Part shown: positions 49,566 to 59,265 of the stretch, piece after piece
Numbering within the stretch: the stretch's first letter is position 1
How the letters are laid out: the number at the start of each line of letters is the position of its first letter
NCBI GenBank assembly: GCA_014338405.1
Contig: JTDE01002997.1
Coordinates: 1-64,000, forward strand
Direction: 5' to 3'
DNA: 64,000 bases
Origin: Paragonimus skrjabini miyazakii
Taxonomy: Eukaryota > Platyhelminthes > Trematoda > Plagiorchiida > Troglotrematidae
Notes under the pieces: generated by a model
The model's database searches: none
The model's input: the letters and a program-made list of their open reading frames with translations, nothing else
What the model was told of the DNA's origin: nothing
Made by a program: the position numbers and the translations under genes

Positions 49566-49905
49566 GATGAGTAGTAGAGGATTTGGGTTTTCATGTAGAT
49601 TGAAGATCACTCACAATTGATCGCAGCTGTCGCATTCCCATAGACTTTCCAGTCGACCCCTTTCGACTCCAGTTTCCCTCTCATTAGAGCTTATCAGTAG
49701 TGCATATCCTTGTCATGGTCGAGGTTAGAACTCCGGTCACGCCTTCAAGAAGCAACGGTGTTGGCCACTGCGCCATTGATCTCACATTAGGTACGACCGA
49801 ATTAGCATATGCGAGCGCTCAATCGCTTTCGCTTGTGAGTAATTATCAGGTTGCCCGATCGCCTCGAGAGGAAGCACAGTTACTGTCTGTTAAGTCGTTA
49901 ACCAC
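49566..49905 (-). mobile_element. tRNA-derived SINE with decayed hammerhead, copy S2
   Basis: Minus-strand copy. The A box is perfect (TGGCGCAGTGG, complement of 49765-49775) and the B box decayed to GTTCTAACC. The hammerhead remnant at 49665-49703 has CTGATAA in place of CTGANGA and a mismatched stem II closing pair. The 3' strand of helix I has been deleted. Similarity to copy S5 extends upstream of the tRNA-like head through GCGAAAGCGATTGAG to about 49905, so the element carries an extra 5' segment. Confidence 0.78.
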
Positions 49906-49976
49906 TTGACTCTTCTTCTCTCCAAGTTGAAATCACTGAAACTATTTACTTGTTGAGCAGCATTTTGTTTACTGAT

Positions 49977-50215
49977 GAGTCGTGTCTAATGTATGGTCAA
50001 TGGCGCAGTGGCAAACACAGTTGCCTCATGAAAGTGTGGCCGGAGTTCTAGTCCCGGCACTGGCAAGGATATGCACTACTGACTAGCTCCAATGCGAGCG
50101 AAACTGGAGTCTAGTGCTTCTTTTTGAAAGGGGTCGATTGGAAAGTCTATGGAAATGCGATAGCTGAGTTCAATTGTGAGTGAATGTCAATCTATATGAA
50201 GACCAAATATAACAC
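49977..50215 (+). mobile_element. tRNA-derived SINE with hammerhead, copy S3
   Basis: Plus-strand copy with a perfect A box at 50001-50011 and a B box with one change (GTTCTAGTC at 50045-50053). The ribozyme is at 50073-50117, followed by the shared GTCTATGGAAATGCGA tail. The 3' end (CAATCTATATGAAGACC) resembles that of S2 (CAATCTACATGAAAACCC), defining the common terminus. It abuts a truncated PLE 3' end at about 50212. Confidence 0.8.
50073..50117 (+). ncRNA. Hammerhead ribozyme with one core substitution (SINE S3)
   Basis: Helix I is perfect (GCACTA at 50073-50078 with TAGTGC at 50112-50117). Stem II GCTC/GAGC is intact, GAAA is present, and the GTC cleavage site follows a TGGA loop. The core reads CTGACTA: the G at position 8 of the hammerhead, which takes part in catalysis, is T (base 50084). 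Folding should be preserved but cleavage is predicted to be lost or very slow. Confidence 0.72.
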
Positions 50216-50499
50216 AATAATCGTGGAAATAGTTGTCATGCCAGAGTTGAGTTAAACTTAATACAGTGTGAACCCGTGTCATTCGGTGACTACGGACAGG
50301 GTTACAATGATGACGCGTGAGTTGTTTCGTCGACGGCAGACAGTGGCAAATTCAATGCTTGAACAAACAAGTTTTGCATGTATATGTTAGATTTTTGCAG
50401 CCGGATTCCGAAAGTCACTGTGGTGGCTAGAATAGAACATTTCACACCTCTGATATGGACACGTTTGGTGCGGTAGATCGGCTTGACTGCGGAATTCAA
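50212..50499 (-). pseudogene. PLE 3' end fragment (C-terminus and 3' region)
   Basis: The minus-strand open segment 50499-50302 contains KPIYRTKRVHIRGVKCSILA and QNLFVQALNLPLSAV. This corresponds to the last ~50 residues of the PLE-1 protein (QPIYRLPSRQ...KFVQALRLPWPP). A 3' region down to about 50212 matches the plus-strand sequence at 50620-50712 (GACAACTATTT, TTATATTTGGTCT). Only the tail end of the element survives, as usual for incompletely copied retroelements. Confidence 0.7.
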
Positions 50500-50589
50500 A
50501 CTAACTATATGTATCCTACAAACAGTAAGTAGGTGACAGTTTGTGTATCATCAGTGACAGCAGTGATGTGGAGTCCTTATTATTGATAG

Positions 50590-50750
50590 CTAACTTAGTT
50601 CACACGAACAAGTGACGCGGCACCATAGTAACTATGTCACGGACTCACTCCGTATTGGGTCCCATTCTGGTTTGATAACTATTTTCATATTTACTGTATT
50701 ATGTTTGGTCTGATGATGATATACGAAAAACGTACTTGTTCACCGTGTTT
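50590..50750 (+). repeat. PLE 3' region in inverted orientation with hammerhead-like motif
   Basis: Matches the minus-strand 3' region of the neighbouring PLE fragment and, more distantly, the PLE-1/PLE-2 terminal regions. At 50705-50744 it has TTGGT, a perfect CTGATGA core (50710-50716), an 8-base spacer, GAAA, an AAC...GTT pair and CACC. GGT/ACC could close helix I. As in the other PLEs the spacer is too short and unpaired to give a normal helix II. No ORF precedes it on this strand. Confidence 0.5.
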
Positions 50751-50769
50751 TTTCTTCTGATAATCGAAG

Positions 50770-52210
50770 CCTCTTCCTTGTTGTTATTCAGACCAGTGTA
50801 ATAATTTTTGCCTTCTTTCCTGAAATTTCTCTGAGATTATCAAAACAACCGAACGTAACTAACTTTCGTATTCGTTAGTACATCTGTTTACTTGACAATA
50901 GACTTGATTTCCTTCAAGGTACCGTAAGACCCATAGTTATCCTGCCACAGTTGAAATCTGGTCTACTACTCTAGAATTACTTTGGAATATTCTGAAAATA
51001 TATAGATTTGAACAAGTCCACTTAACAAAAATGAGGCGATATATCACAAATTACTATAATCGTGCTAGTGTTTTCGCCATCCTGTAAATTCTTAAGACGG
51101 AATCACTCGATTCGGAAAGATTTAAATTTTTCTTTCGTGATAATCAAGTTAGTAATTATTATCTGTAAATATTGCTCCTATATTAACGCGTATTTTCCTC
51201 TTAGACTAAGAAACTACAAAACTGAACAGTTTGGCATCAAAATTTGTTCTAACCGATTGTATCACACTAGTGATCTTTTTTGCATGCTGTAAGTCCTTTA
51301 TCCGGTATTTCGGGATTTTCAATAAACATGCATCATTAACATAACCGTCCACACAACTCTATACTCTGATCTAGTGTTCACATTGCCCTTCCTTTGATAT
51401 TGCCGCTCTTTTTAATGGTTGTAGACCAACTTGTGGTGCTTAGCTATAATCTAAAACATAACCCAGTCAACTTAATTGAGTTTTCCTCTTCTTTACAAAC
51501 ATAGCCTATGACATATGTCTGGTTAGAATACTATTCGATTGTTCTTGTCTAGTATATAAGGTGGATTTTTTCAACGTATACGATCAATCCGAAGGTGAAT
51601 ATCATTGGTTAAAACATAGTCTACACACAGGATGTCAGTCCTCTCTTACTTTCCTCTCGACCATTATACTAAGGCGATAAACGGTAATATATTTGAAATA
51701 CAATTGTCTCTCTACTGTCATCTGTTGTTACAGCCGTCTTTCGTGGCAGTTTTGATCATTTCCTTCCGTACACACATGCTGTTTTAGTCCATCGGACGAG
51801 CATGTACTCGTGAAAATCTACCACTAAAAACCATTAGACCTCCTGTTATCTTGGTTTTCCTGTCTCATGTATTCTACTTGCTCGTCGGTAAACGATAATT
51901 AGCAAATCACACTTCCTTCTCTCGCTCGTACTATATTGAGACAAGACGAAGCACACGTATGAAAAACCTGCCCGTTTGCTAATGTTACTGATTGTGGTTT
52001 GCAAAAAATTCGGTCTAGACCGCGCGATCAACGACTTTGTCAGCGGGCTCTCCAAAATTCGTTTCAACAAGTGTTAGGTTATTTTGATATAAAGATACGA
52101 CTTTGTAGTGATTTGCGTTTTCTGACACTAATTTTGTTCGTTTATTGAAATGTTTATTGAAATTTCAAACATCCAGATTTGAACATTTATTGTAAACCAT
52201 TTCTTATTTT
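50770..52210. other. Unassigned non-coding DNA
   Basis: AT-rich sequence without a recognised element. The small ORFs at 51062-51292 and 52070-51846 have no motif. Confidence 0.45.
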
Positions 52211-52213
52211 AAT

Positions 52214-52455
52214 TTGAACATCACTCACAACTGATCGCAGCTGTCGCATTCCCATAAACTTTCCAGTCAGCTCCTTTCGAAAAGAATCACTAGACTCGAG
52301 TTTCGCTCTCATTATAACTTGTCCGTAGTACATATCTTTGCCAGAGCCGGGACTAGAACTCCGGCCACGCTGTTCATGAGGTAACCGTGTTTACCACTGC
52401 GCCATTGACCTCACGTTAGGCACGACCGAATTATCATATGTGAACGCTCAACCAA
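52214..52455 (-). mobile_element. tRNA-derived SINE with decayed hammerhead, copy S4
   Basis: Minus-strand copy with A box TGGCGCAGTGG (near 52393-52403) and altered B box (GTTCTAGTC). The hammerhead remnant at 52287-52331 has core CGGACAA and a broken stem II, although GAAAC, the TCGA loop and GTC are kept. It lies about 70-150 bases from copy S5 in opposite orientation, so the pair forms a long inverted repeat. Confidence 0.8.
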
Positions 52456-52652
52456 TATCGCCTAACAGGTTTAATTAGATCGGAGATTTCGACCTGTCTA
52501 GGAAGTCCTAATCGCGGGGTTATCGATTGCAGTTAACAGGAAAGTTACTGTGTCTCCATTTCGAGATGATCGGGCGACCTGATCATTACCCACAAGCGAA
52601 AGTGGTTGAGTGTTCAGATATGATAATTCGGTCCTGCCTAACGTGAGGTCAA

Positions 52653-52706
52653 TGGCGCAGTGGTAAACACGGTTGCCTCATGAACAGCGTGTCCGTGGTT
52701 CAAGTC
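52653..52706 (+). promoter_or_regulatory. Internal RNA polymerase III promoter (A and B boxes) of SINE S5
   Basis: A box 52653-52663 and B box 52698-52706 match the consensus patterns TRGYNNARNNG and GWTCRANNC at every position, with tRNA-like spacing. The surrounding sequence does not fold into a full tRNA cloverleaf with an acceptor stem, so it is a tRNA-derived promoter rather than a tRNA gene. Confidence 0.75.
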
Positions 52707-52725
52707 CCGGCAGTGGCGATGGTAT

Positions 52726-52770
52726 GCACTACTGACGAGCTCTAATGAGAGCGAAACTCGCGTCTAGTGC
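52726..52770 (+). ncRNA. Intact type I hammerhead ribozyme (SINE S5)
   Basis: Helix I: GCACTA (52726-52731) pairs perfectly with TAGTGC (52765-52770). Core: CTGACGA (52732-52738) and GAAA (52753-52756). Stem II: GCTC (52739-52742) pairs with GAGC (52749-52752), plus a T-A pair and AATG loop. Stem III: A-T and C-G pairs with a TCGC loop. Predicted self-cleavage follows C52764 in the GTC triplet. Every conserved hammerhead position is present. The very short stem III is typical of retroelement hammerheads, which often work best as dimers. No fold program was run. Confidence 0.88.
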
Positions 52771-52899
52771 TTTTTTTCGAAAAGGGCCGACTGGATAGTC
52801 TATGGGAATGCGACAGCTGCGATCAAATTTGGGTAATGTTCAACTTGGAATTAACCAAATCCCCGACTACTCATCAGTAATCTTTTCTTATTTACCGTG

Positions 52900-54710
52900 G
52901 AGCTTGAAAACTGGCCGATTGGCAACCAACAAAATTTATAGTTAACAGTTTGCTCCCAATAGATAAATTTGTAACATTCTTTAGCAATTTATGTCAGGTA
53001 AACTACGGTTTTTTTTAGCAGAGAAAATTCCTCCAAATATTCGGAGTTTGGGCGTCGACTAGAAGAAAATTATAGCAGAACTGTTACCTAAGTTCAATGT
53101 TCGGAATTAAGTAGAGTCAGTCACAAGTGACTACATTGTAATCGTTTGTCGGTTGGAGGAAGAAAAAGAGACTGAGAGAAGTCTCTCGTTGCAGTTATCC
53201 GTTGGAATAGCAAAACCTCAAGTTGGATGCATTTGGCCGAACAGCGGCTGCGCTTCTATGTTCGTATGGGTCGGCATGGACGTATTGGGCACACTGATGA
53301 CAATTTAATTAATCAGGTCCATAGAGAAGTATTGAGCTTCTTTCAAGTGAATATGCTATTTGTTTGTTGTTACAAAAGTTGAACTCCCTAGTTTTCGTTA
53401 GAAACAAAGTGGACGTAGTATAACTCATGTGAAATGTGGATATATATCATGTAGAAAAGTGCTAAATATTACTCGATTGCTTGAAATCAGAAACGATTTC
53501 AAATGAATATGTTTCTGAATAAGGTGGGAGTTGTTTTTGTTTTGAACCCTACTAATTGTGGTACGCGAATTAAATTCAGTCATTAACATGCACACACTAA
53601 ATCTCTGAATGTAATCGGTTGAAGAATTATGCCTTAAAACATTCACAATTAAATGAGGATGCTGAAAATATTCAGGCCATTTACCGATGCACAACTTAAG
53701 TCTATTAAGATTAACCAAATTTTGTGAAGACAAAAAGGAAGGAATCTTTTGTAAGCTGTGAACGTAACAGTACTTTTCATAAATAAGATATTTTTGTGAT
53801 TGAATCAGCCTTCCCAATTCGTTTATCAAACAAAATTACGACACTGGTTAACAAAATCATACCTATTTTTCACTCACATCTCATGTTGCGGTAGGAATGG
53901 GCAGTGTTCTTTTCACCAGACAGATGTACGACTTTAATAAGACAAAACAAAGTTTCTAAATAAAAACTTATTCGAAAAATATATAAATTGCTTAAGCTAG
54001 ACTTCTGGGCTATTTAGCTTTTATATCAGTAGTGTACTAAATAGTTAGACTGAGTAAGTTGAATGGTAATTGTATACCAGTAAGTGAAGTCAGCAGATCA
54101 GATTGGGTTGATAAGCATTGTCATTGTATATGAAACCAAGATTATCTTAATAGCTTCCAGTGTGGAGTATAATATGCACTTTTCTAACCAGTTTTTATGA
54201 AACTATGTTGTGAGAACACTGTCTCTGAACGAAGAACGACTACGGACAGCAATATTTTTGGTCCGTTGACAGCTAAAGGTAATCTCAGAATAAACAATAG
54301 CGAGTCTTTGAGACAAAACGTGGGCTGTTAACCTGTAATATTTGGCTCTTGAGTGATCGCCTTTGAATGGTAACTGATACAGAATACTGTATTTATAATT
54401 AACGAAAGTGAAGTCGATTTTCTCTAATCCAATGTAATCCTTCGTTTGAAAATAACGTGAGTGAAGTCATTGATAAGTTTCCACATTTACAGTTGATCGA
54501 CATCAGTTCCGCAGGATGGTTGAAAAAACACTTGGACGTAGACCTTTCACGGAATTATGTTGTTGTCTATCTTTCAGTAGCACACCAAACAACCGAAGTA
54601 GCAGTATTACCCAACACTAGAAACCAGAGTGGTTTACTGAAATACAATGCTTTCAGTGCACACGTCGAAGTCTTGTGTTGGTGGTGTGGCGACCCTATTC
54701 GTTATTGTCA
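52900..54710. other. Unassigned non-coding DNA
   Basis: No recognised gene. The minus-strand ORF 53829-53425 (134 codons) is rich in Ser, Asn, Leu and Ile and has no motif. The 169-codon plus ORF 54457-54966 runs into dispersed repeat E, so it is unlikely to be a real gene. Confidence 0.45.
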
Positions 54711-54718
54711 ACTATGTT

Positions 54719-54990
54719 GGAGCTACGAGTGCCTTTTGTACTCTTTTTGTTTCCTACTTTTTTACGTACTTAAACATTTGTTTAAACGAGTAAAGACACC
54801 GACAACTACCCCGCTCGCTCGAACATACGACCCCGCTGCGTGCTTGCATGTCTCTCCGCTCCGTTATCGTTTAGCCTTGGTATTCGTTCACTCACACGCT
54901 GACCTCGCAGATCGACAGTATACACTTTGTCTACTCGTTATGTTATTCTCATCTGGTCGTCTTTGATTCGCTTGATCCTACATTAGTCAA
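54719..54990 (+). repeat. Dispersed repeat family E, copy 3
   Basis: Longest copy of the repeat shared with 4195-4440 and 1220-1285. It contains CTCTTTTTGTTTCC, AAACATTTGTTTAAACGAGTA, CTCGAACATACGAC and the terminal CTGGTCGTCTTTGATTCG. An ORF crosses it (54457-54966), but the frame is not conserved in copy 2. Confidence 0.55.
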
Positions 54991-54999
54991 GAACAATAC

Positions 55000-57190
55000 C
55001 CGACTTTTGTGCGCGTTTAAACGGTTGTTGTTGAAGCTTCTTTTACTCTGATAACTCAACATGATTTGCCAATAAGGAATGACTGACACGCGCTCATGTG
55101 TATACGTAAGGTCTTGATGACCTGGTTGCATACGAGTATGTGCTTGTACTGTGCAAAATGTCAATTTAGAAATCAAACACAACCGCCCTTCCTCTCTTTT
55201 AAGTCGACTGTCATTGACGCTTCGTGAATGAAGGCAGTAAATAACCCCCACATGCACAACTCAAATCGTGTTAACTTCCACTTCAACCACTGATTTCCTG
55301 TGTGTTATTCGTTGTGAGATTCCCACAGCTCAACACAGCTCTGTTATGCACATCAACAAGCGTATGTGCACACTTATACACCCATATCAGCAGTCAAGTG
55401 TTTGACCTCACAAAAATCAGCTGGACGCGTGGACTGGACGGCAGTTCCAAAACCATCGGAAAGCTATCAATGTGTCTATTACAGGAACACACATTCTTCA
55501 TTCTTCGTCTTTGTTATGTGCCGTACGATGCTTTAGTTCGTCCTTACTCTGAATGTAACAAATATGTCCAAACCTCTTCCCAAAAGACGTTTTATCAGTA
55601 GTACCAACAATCAAAGCCTATCATGATTCTTTCGGAAATTCCACAAGCGAATTCTGAATGAACCCAGTCTTGATTAAATTCGCAGTGAGATCACCTTCGA
55701 CGTCCCCAAAATCCTAAACTCCCCGCCGGGTGAGAGTTGCCTTGCCAGTACCATCGCCCTGGTTCACATCACCTTGTGAATGTAAATTTACTACAAACCA
55801 CTAGCATAAAGGTTAGTGTGTTGGTGTAGGTATCTCAGTTTTACTCGTAGCTGTATAATGAATCCGCGCCGTCTTTACCATTGTAGGCTACATTCACTAG
55901 GATAACAATGTTTTAGCTATTACCATTGGGGACGCCGCTCAATCAATCTAAGGCTTGTTTGAATTCTGAGGGTCGACTGGAATTTCCGTCGATATTCGTC
56001 CTCTCTGACGGTTTCTGTGCGGTTGTGCTCAAGGTTCTCACACGTCCGACTCCCTAGCGTCCTTAATCTTTGTGTTGAAGTCCGCCTATGACTGGTGAGT
56101 AAATCAATAAATAAAGTTTCTTTGTAGATCCACCGGTTTCTCACTGTGACTTCCGATCCGCGTTAATACAAGGCTGGGGAAACCTCGCGCTTACGAACCT
56201 TAGAACTAGCACGATAAATTATTAATACTACCACCTGGTTGGCGCTCTTTATGGTTACGGTCAAGGAGTTGCGACGTTGTGCTATGCACATTTAGGGTAT
56301 TAGCCTTTTCATCCCAGTCCCACGTAAGATCCAATATGAAGTTTCCGAAATTCACAATCAACGGTCTAAATGCAACGCTTCTTCAGAAAGGCATTTTTCA
56401 GCATAAACATTACAGTTCAAGACGATATTTCGGGATATATAGCACTTCTGTAATAGGATAACTTTTGCGGAAACGACTTCGTTTAGTTATCCAGGCGACA
56501 GTTTTGAGGCTTCTCAATAAGAAACATTCAGAGTGACATGTGAGACAATCAGCAGCTTAGTTATTCTTTGCCCGGATCACTAACATACTTGAATCGGCTC
56601 TTGGTAGCTCCTTACACACAGCTTCGGGAAGCTAAACTCTGAAGTACTCAGAAGTAAAAACCAAGCTGAAGACTTGGTTTGCATTAAGTTTGTACCACAG
56701 TCAGTGTTAAGACATGATCATGATCAAGGTTGGTCGACCAACCAAAAGATTGCTGCTGCATGTCATTTTGTTGAGATATCACGTCTTGATAATCTTAGTA
56801 CGCTAAAACTTTTGGAGAGATTTTTTAACACTTTGAAGTCAGAAAATGCAGTTTTGCAGGAGACGTCTGTAGTATGAATTGTACGCTTACTCGCCGGAAC
56901 ACAAAGTAGCAAACTACAATTGCCACATATGTTAGACCTAGAAACCAACCGAACGAAATTCCACGACACATAATCTTCCTCAATATATTTTCCTCGGCAC
57001 TTTGGTCCTTAACCCAAACAGAACAGCTACTAGTATTTTGTTTTCTCACTTAAGAGTTCTTTGAATTGAACCGCATTTATCTGTACCCTGTAATGGAGAA
57101 GAAAATCTAACAGTGTTGTAATTTGGGTTTAACAACACTGTTGAAAAACAGCAGGTACTGGATAATGTAACGCCTGACAACTTATTTAAT
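55000..57190. other. Unassigned non-coding DNA
   Basis: Slightly more GC-rich stretches (55680-56300) stand out from the AT-rich surroundings and include an AATAAA about 56107-56115, so a decayed element end is possible, but I recognise no protein motif. A perfect 11-base inverted repeat lies at 57109-57142. Confidence 0.4.
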
Positions 57191-57200
57191 TAAATGCTTT

Positions 57201-57201
<1 letters not shown>

Positions 57202-57233
<32 letters not shown>

Positions 57234-57240
57234 GTAGTAT
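57202..57240 (+). repeat. (TAA)n microsatellite
   Basis: A run of about ten TAA triplets followed by imperfect TAG/TA units. It is a simple sequence repeat without further context. Confidence 0.95.
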
Positions 57241-57249
57241 ATTTCTCAA

Positions 57250-58515
57250 CACATCTGTAAGGAACGCGCTCAGATGAGCGTGGTCAATATACATATTGTA
57301 ACACCATACGCGTAAACGCATATCATATTGACAATTGTACAGTACACCAGTTATACGAATAAAGTAAAAACACAGACATAATAGAAGAGAAAAAATCCAG
57401 TTTATGAAGAAGCATTTGGAACACTTGCTTCCAAAAAGATAGTTCTCAGAATCGTCAATGTTCGATTAAAAAATGCTGGGTAATTTCAACAATTTTCGTC
57501 TTACAAGATAAATACAGGTCTACTAGTCAAGGTCATGCCAGAAATAGGTTATCTGGGGCTAGAGGAAGTGAACAATCGATGAAGTTCGCCATTATTTGAT
57601 GTAGATAGGTCCGGAAAAGTATGTAGAAAAGTTTGTGGGGATGAGGGAAGACAGGAAAGCCCATACTTTTGCGGAAAAACGGATGGTCTTCTGGGTTGGA
57701 CTTCGTTATTTCCTCAAAATCGTCGGAATTTCGCAGACCTCGCAAATTGTCCAACCAATGAGGGATTTCAATTTTCCGGACGTTATGGAATGTTTTCTCG
57801 CGCTAGATTTAATCGTGAAATCAGGAATCAAAAGCAAAATTTCGTGACAAACGGAAGAACGTAAAATGATCATGTGAAGTATGGTGAATGGTGGAATGTG
57901 TGATTTTCTGACAAAACCTTTTATATGAAATTTATTATTTTGTGTTAGTTAATAGAAAATATACCACTGACAACCAGTTGTTATTGGATAGCGTGAATGA
58001 GATCAATTCGCAGATTTTCCTAGTATATGGCTACATTCGAATTCTGATGTCGATTTGGTATGCACGGCCGATACATAGAATGGACAGAATGTCTAACAAC
58101 ACGGAAAGATTACCAGGTGGTTTGTTAGGATGGGAGAAGGCACATGTGGCAACGTGAGATTTGTAGGTAGTCATATGAGACGAACACGCTAGGCTATATA
58201 TATTTTTCCCAACACTTTTAGGATGCACAGCTTTTGCATAGTGATCAGTAGCTATACGCAGCTGGTTATCATTAAGTATGATGTAAGAGCGTACCAGGAT
58301 AATTCGTTCATTACTAACGGGAGGGTGTATATTGATACCATGTGTTGACTGTAGACATGGTTTTGTTCAGTTGCAAATTTAGGATATATCTATGTATAAG
58401 ATCTATAGTGCTGGAGTCATTAATAAACTTCAAAGTCTAAATAACTATCTCCAATGGTGAAACTGATAACTTTACTCAGTTCGAAGTGTACGTGGCGTTG
58501 TATCATGCGATATAG
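57250..58515. other. Unassigned sequence downstream of the CR1-like LINE
   Basis: No supported gene. It may include the 3' untranslated region of the minus-strand LINE that ends near 58520, but no terminal microsatellite or poly-A characteristic of its 3' end was pinned down. ORFs at 57635-57847 and 57754-57533 are antisense to each other and have no motif. Confidence 0.4.
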
Positions 58516-58539
58516 TGTTTTCCCTCAGATGTTACTAGA

Positions 58540-59265
58540 TCCGTTTTCTAAGATATCGTCTTCAGGCAGGTAGAGTTTGAAAACGGACATGACGTTTGTT
58601 AATGCCGGGAAGGTTTCTGAGCTTCGTTTGAATCGACGTATATTCTTACTGCTCCAAGTATAAGAATACTCCACTAGGAAAAAACTTGAATGCAGTTTTT
58701 TACGGGATTTAAGAGCTGTCAAAGTAAACTCTTTGTTCCTGAGGTTGTAATTTGAGCCACGTTATCGGCGAATGGCAAAGTTGACAGTGTATTTATTGCC
58801 ATAAACTACATTATACACAAGTGCGAGGTTCAGCTTGATTCGCCGTAGCCAAAGAGGATCAAGTATAACCGTCTGACAGCGTTCTCTGTTGTTCAGAGAA
58901 GACTGATAGTCCACTAAGCCCTTCGTGAATGCACGTTGGTGACTTCTCAGAGCTGGCCTTTCAGACTTGCGCAAGTGACTATATATGAACGTGCAGTACT
59001 CAAATTGGGGCCGTATGCACAGTTTATAAGGGTGAAGTGGAGCTGCAGGAAGGAAGAATGAGTGCTTAATGTATCCAATCGTTTGTCTAGTTTTAGCTAC
59101 TAGGGAAGGTACATGTTCTGCAAAACTGAAGGAGGTTGAGTAACCTATACCCAGGTCACGGACTGAGTTGGCATTTCAAATACCATGACCATCCAGCTTT
59201 ATAAAGTCTTTTGGTATATGATAGCCGTGTGAAACGATGGTGGATTTATTGGCTGAAAATTTTAT
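58540..59265 (-). pseudogene. CR1-like ORF2 C-terminal domain
   Basis: Continues the RT on the minus strand: an ANSVRDLGIGYSTSFSF stretch (near 59150), AKTRQTIGYIKHSF, LYKLCIRPQFEYCTFIY-like sequence with a shifted frame, and the ORF 58974-58762 with LRSHQRAFTKGLVDYQS and RRIKLNLALVYNVVYG. The end (58722-58525) has RGSNYNLRNKEFTLTAL followed by SSFFLVEYSYTWSS. This is the expected thumb and C-terminal order of CR1-type ORF2. Several stops interrupt it. Confidence 0.78.

Larger units (their letters stand above)
52527..52895 (+). mobile_element. tRNA-derived SINE with intact hammerhead, copy S5
   Basis: The best-preserved copy. Its A box TGGCGCAGTGG (52653-52663) and B box GTTCAAGTC (52698-52706) both fit the Pol III consensus, with a gap of about 34 bases. 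A complete hammerhead follows at 52726-52770, then a T-run and the conserved GGGAATGCGACAGCTGCGAT tail. The 5' segment before the tRNA-like head (GCGAAAGTGGTTGAG and neighbours, from about 52527) is shared with S2. The 3' segment to about 52895 also resembles the far end of S2 (CTACTCATCAGT). The full unit is therefore some 350 bases. Confidence 0.85.

Noticed and set aside
4729..52895. tRNA-like segments in the five SINE copies as real tRNA genes
   Set aside because: They have A and B boxes but no convincing acceptor stem or full cloverleaf, and they recur with the same downstream ribozyme and tail, so they are SINE heads.
54457..54966. 169-codon plus-strand ORF as a membrane protein gene
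   Set aside because: The hydrophobic half lies in dispersed repeat E, whose other copies do not keep the frame, and no family motif is visible.
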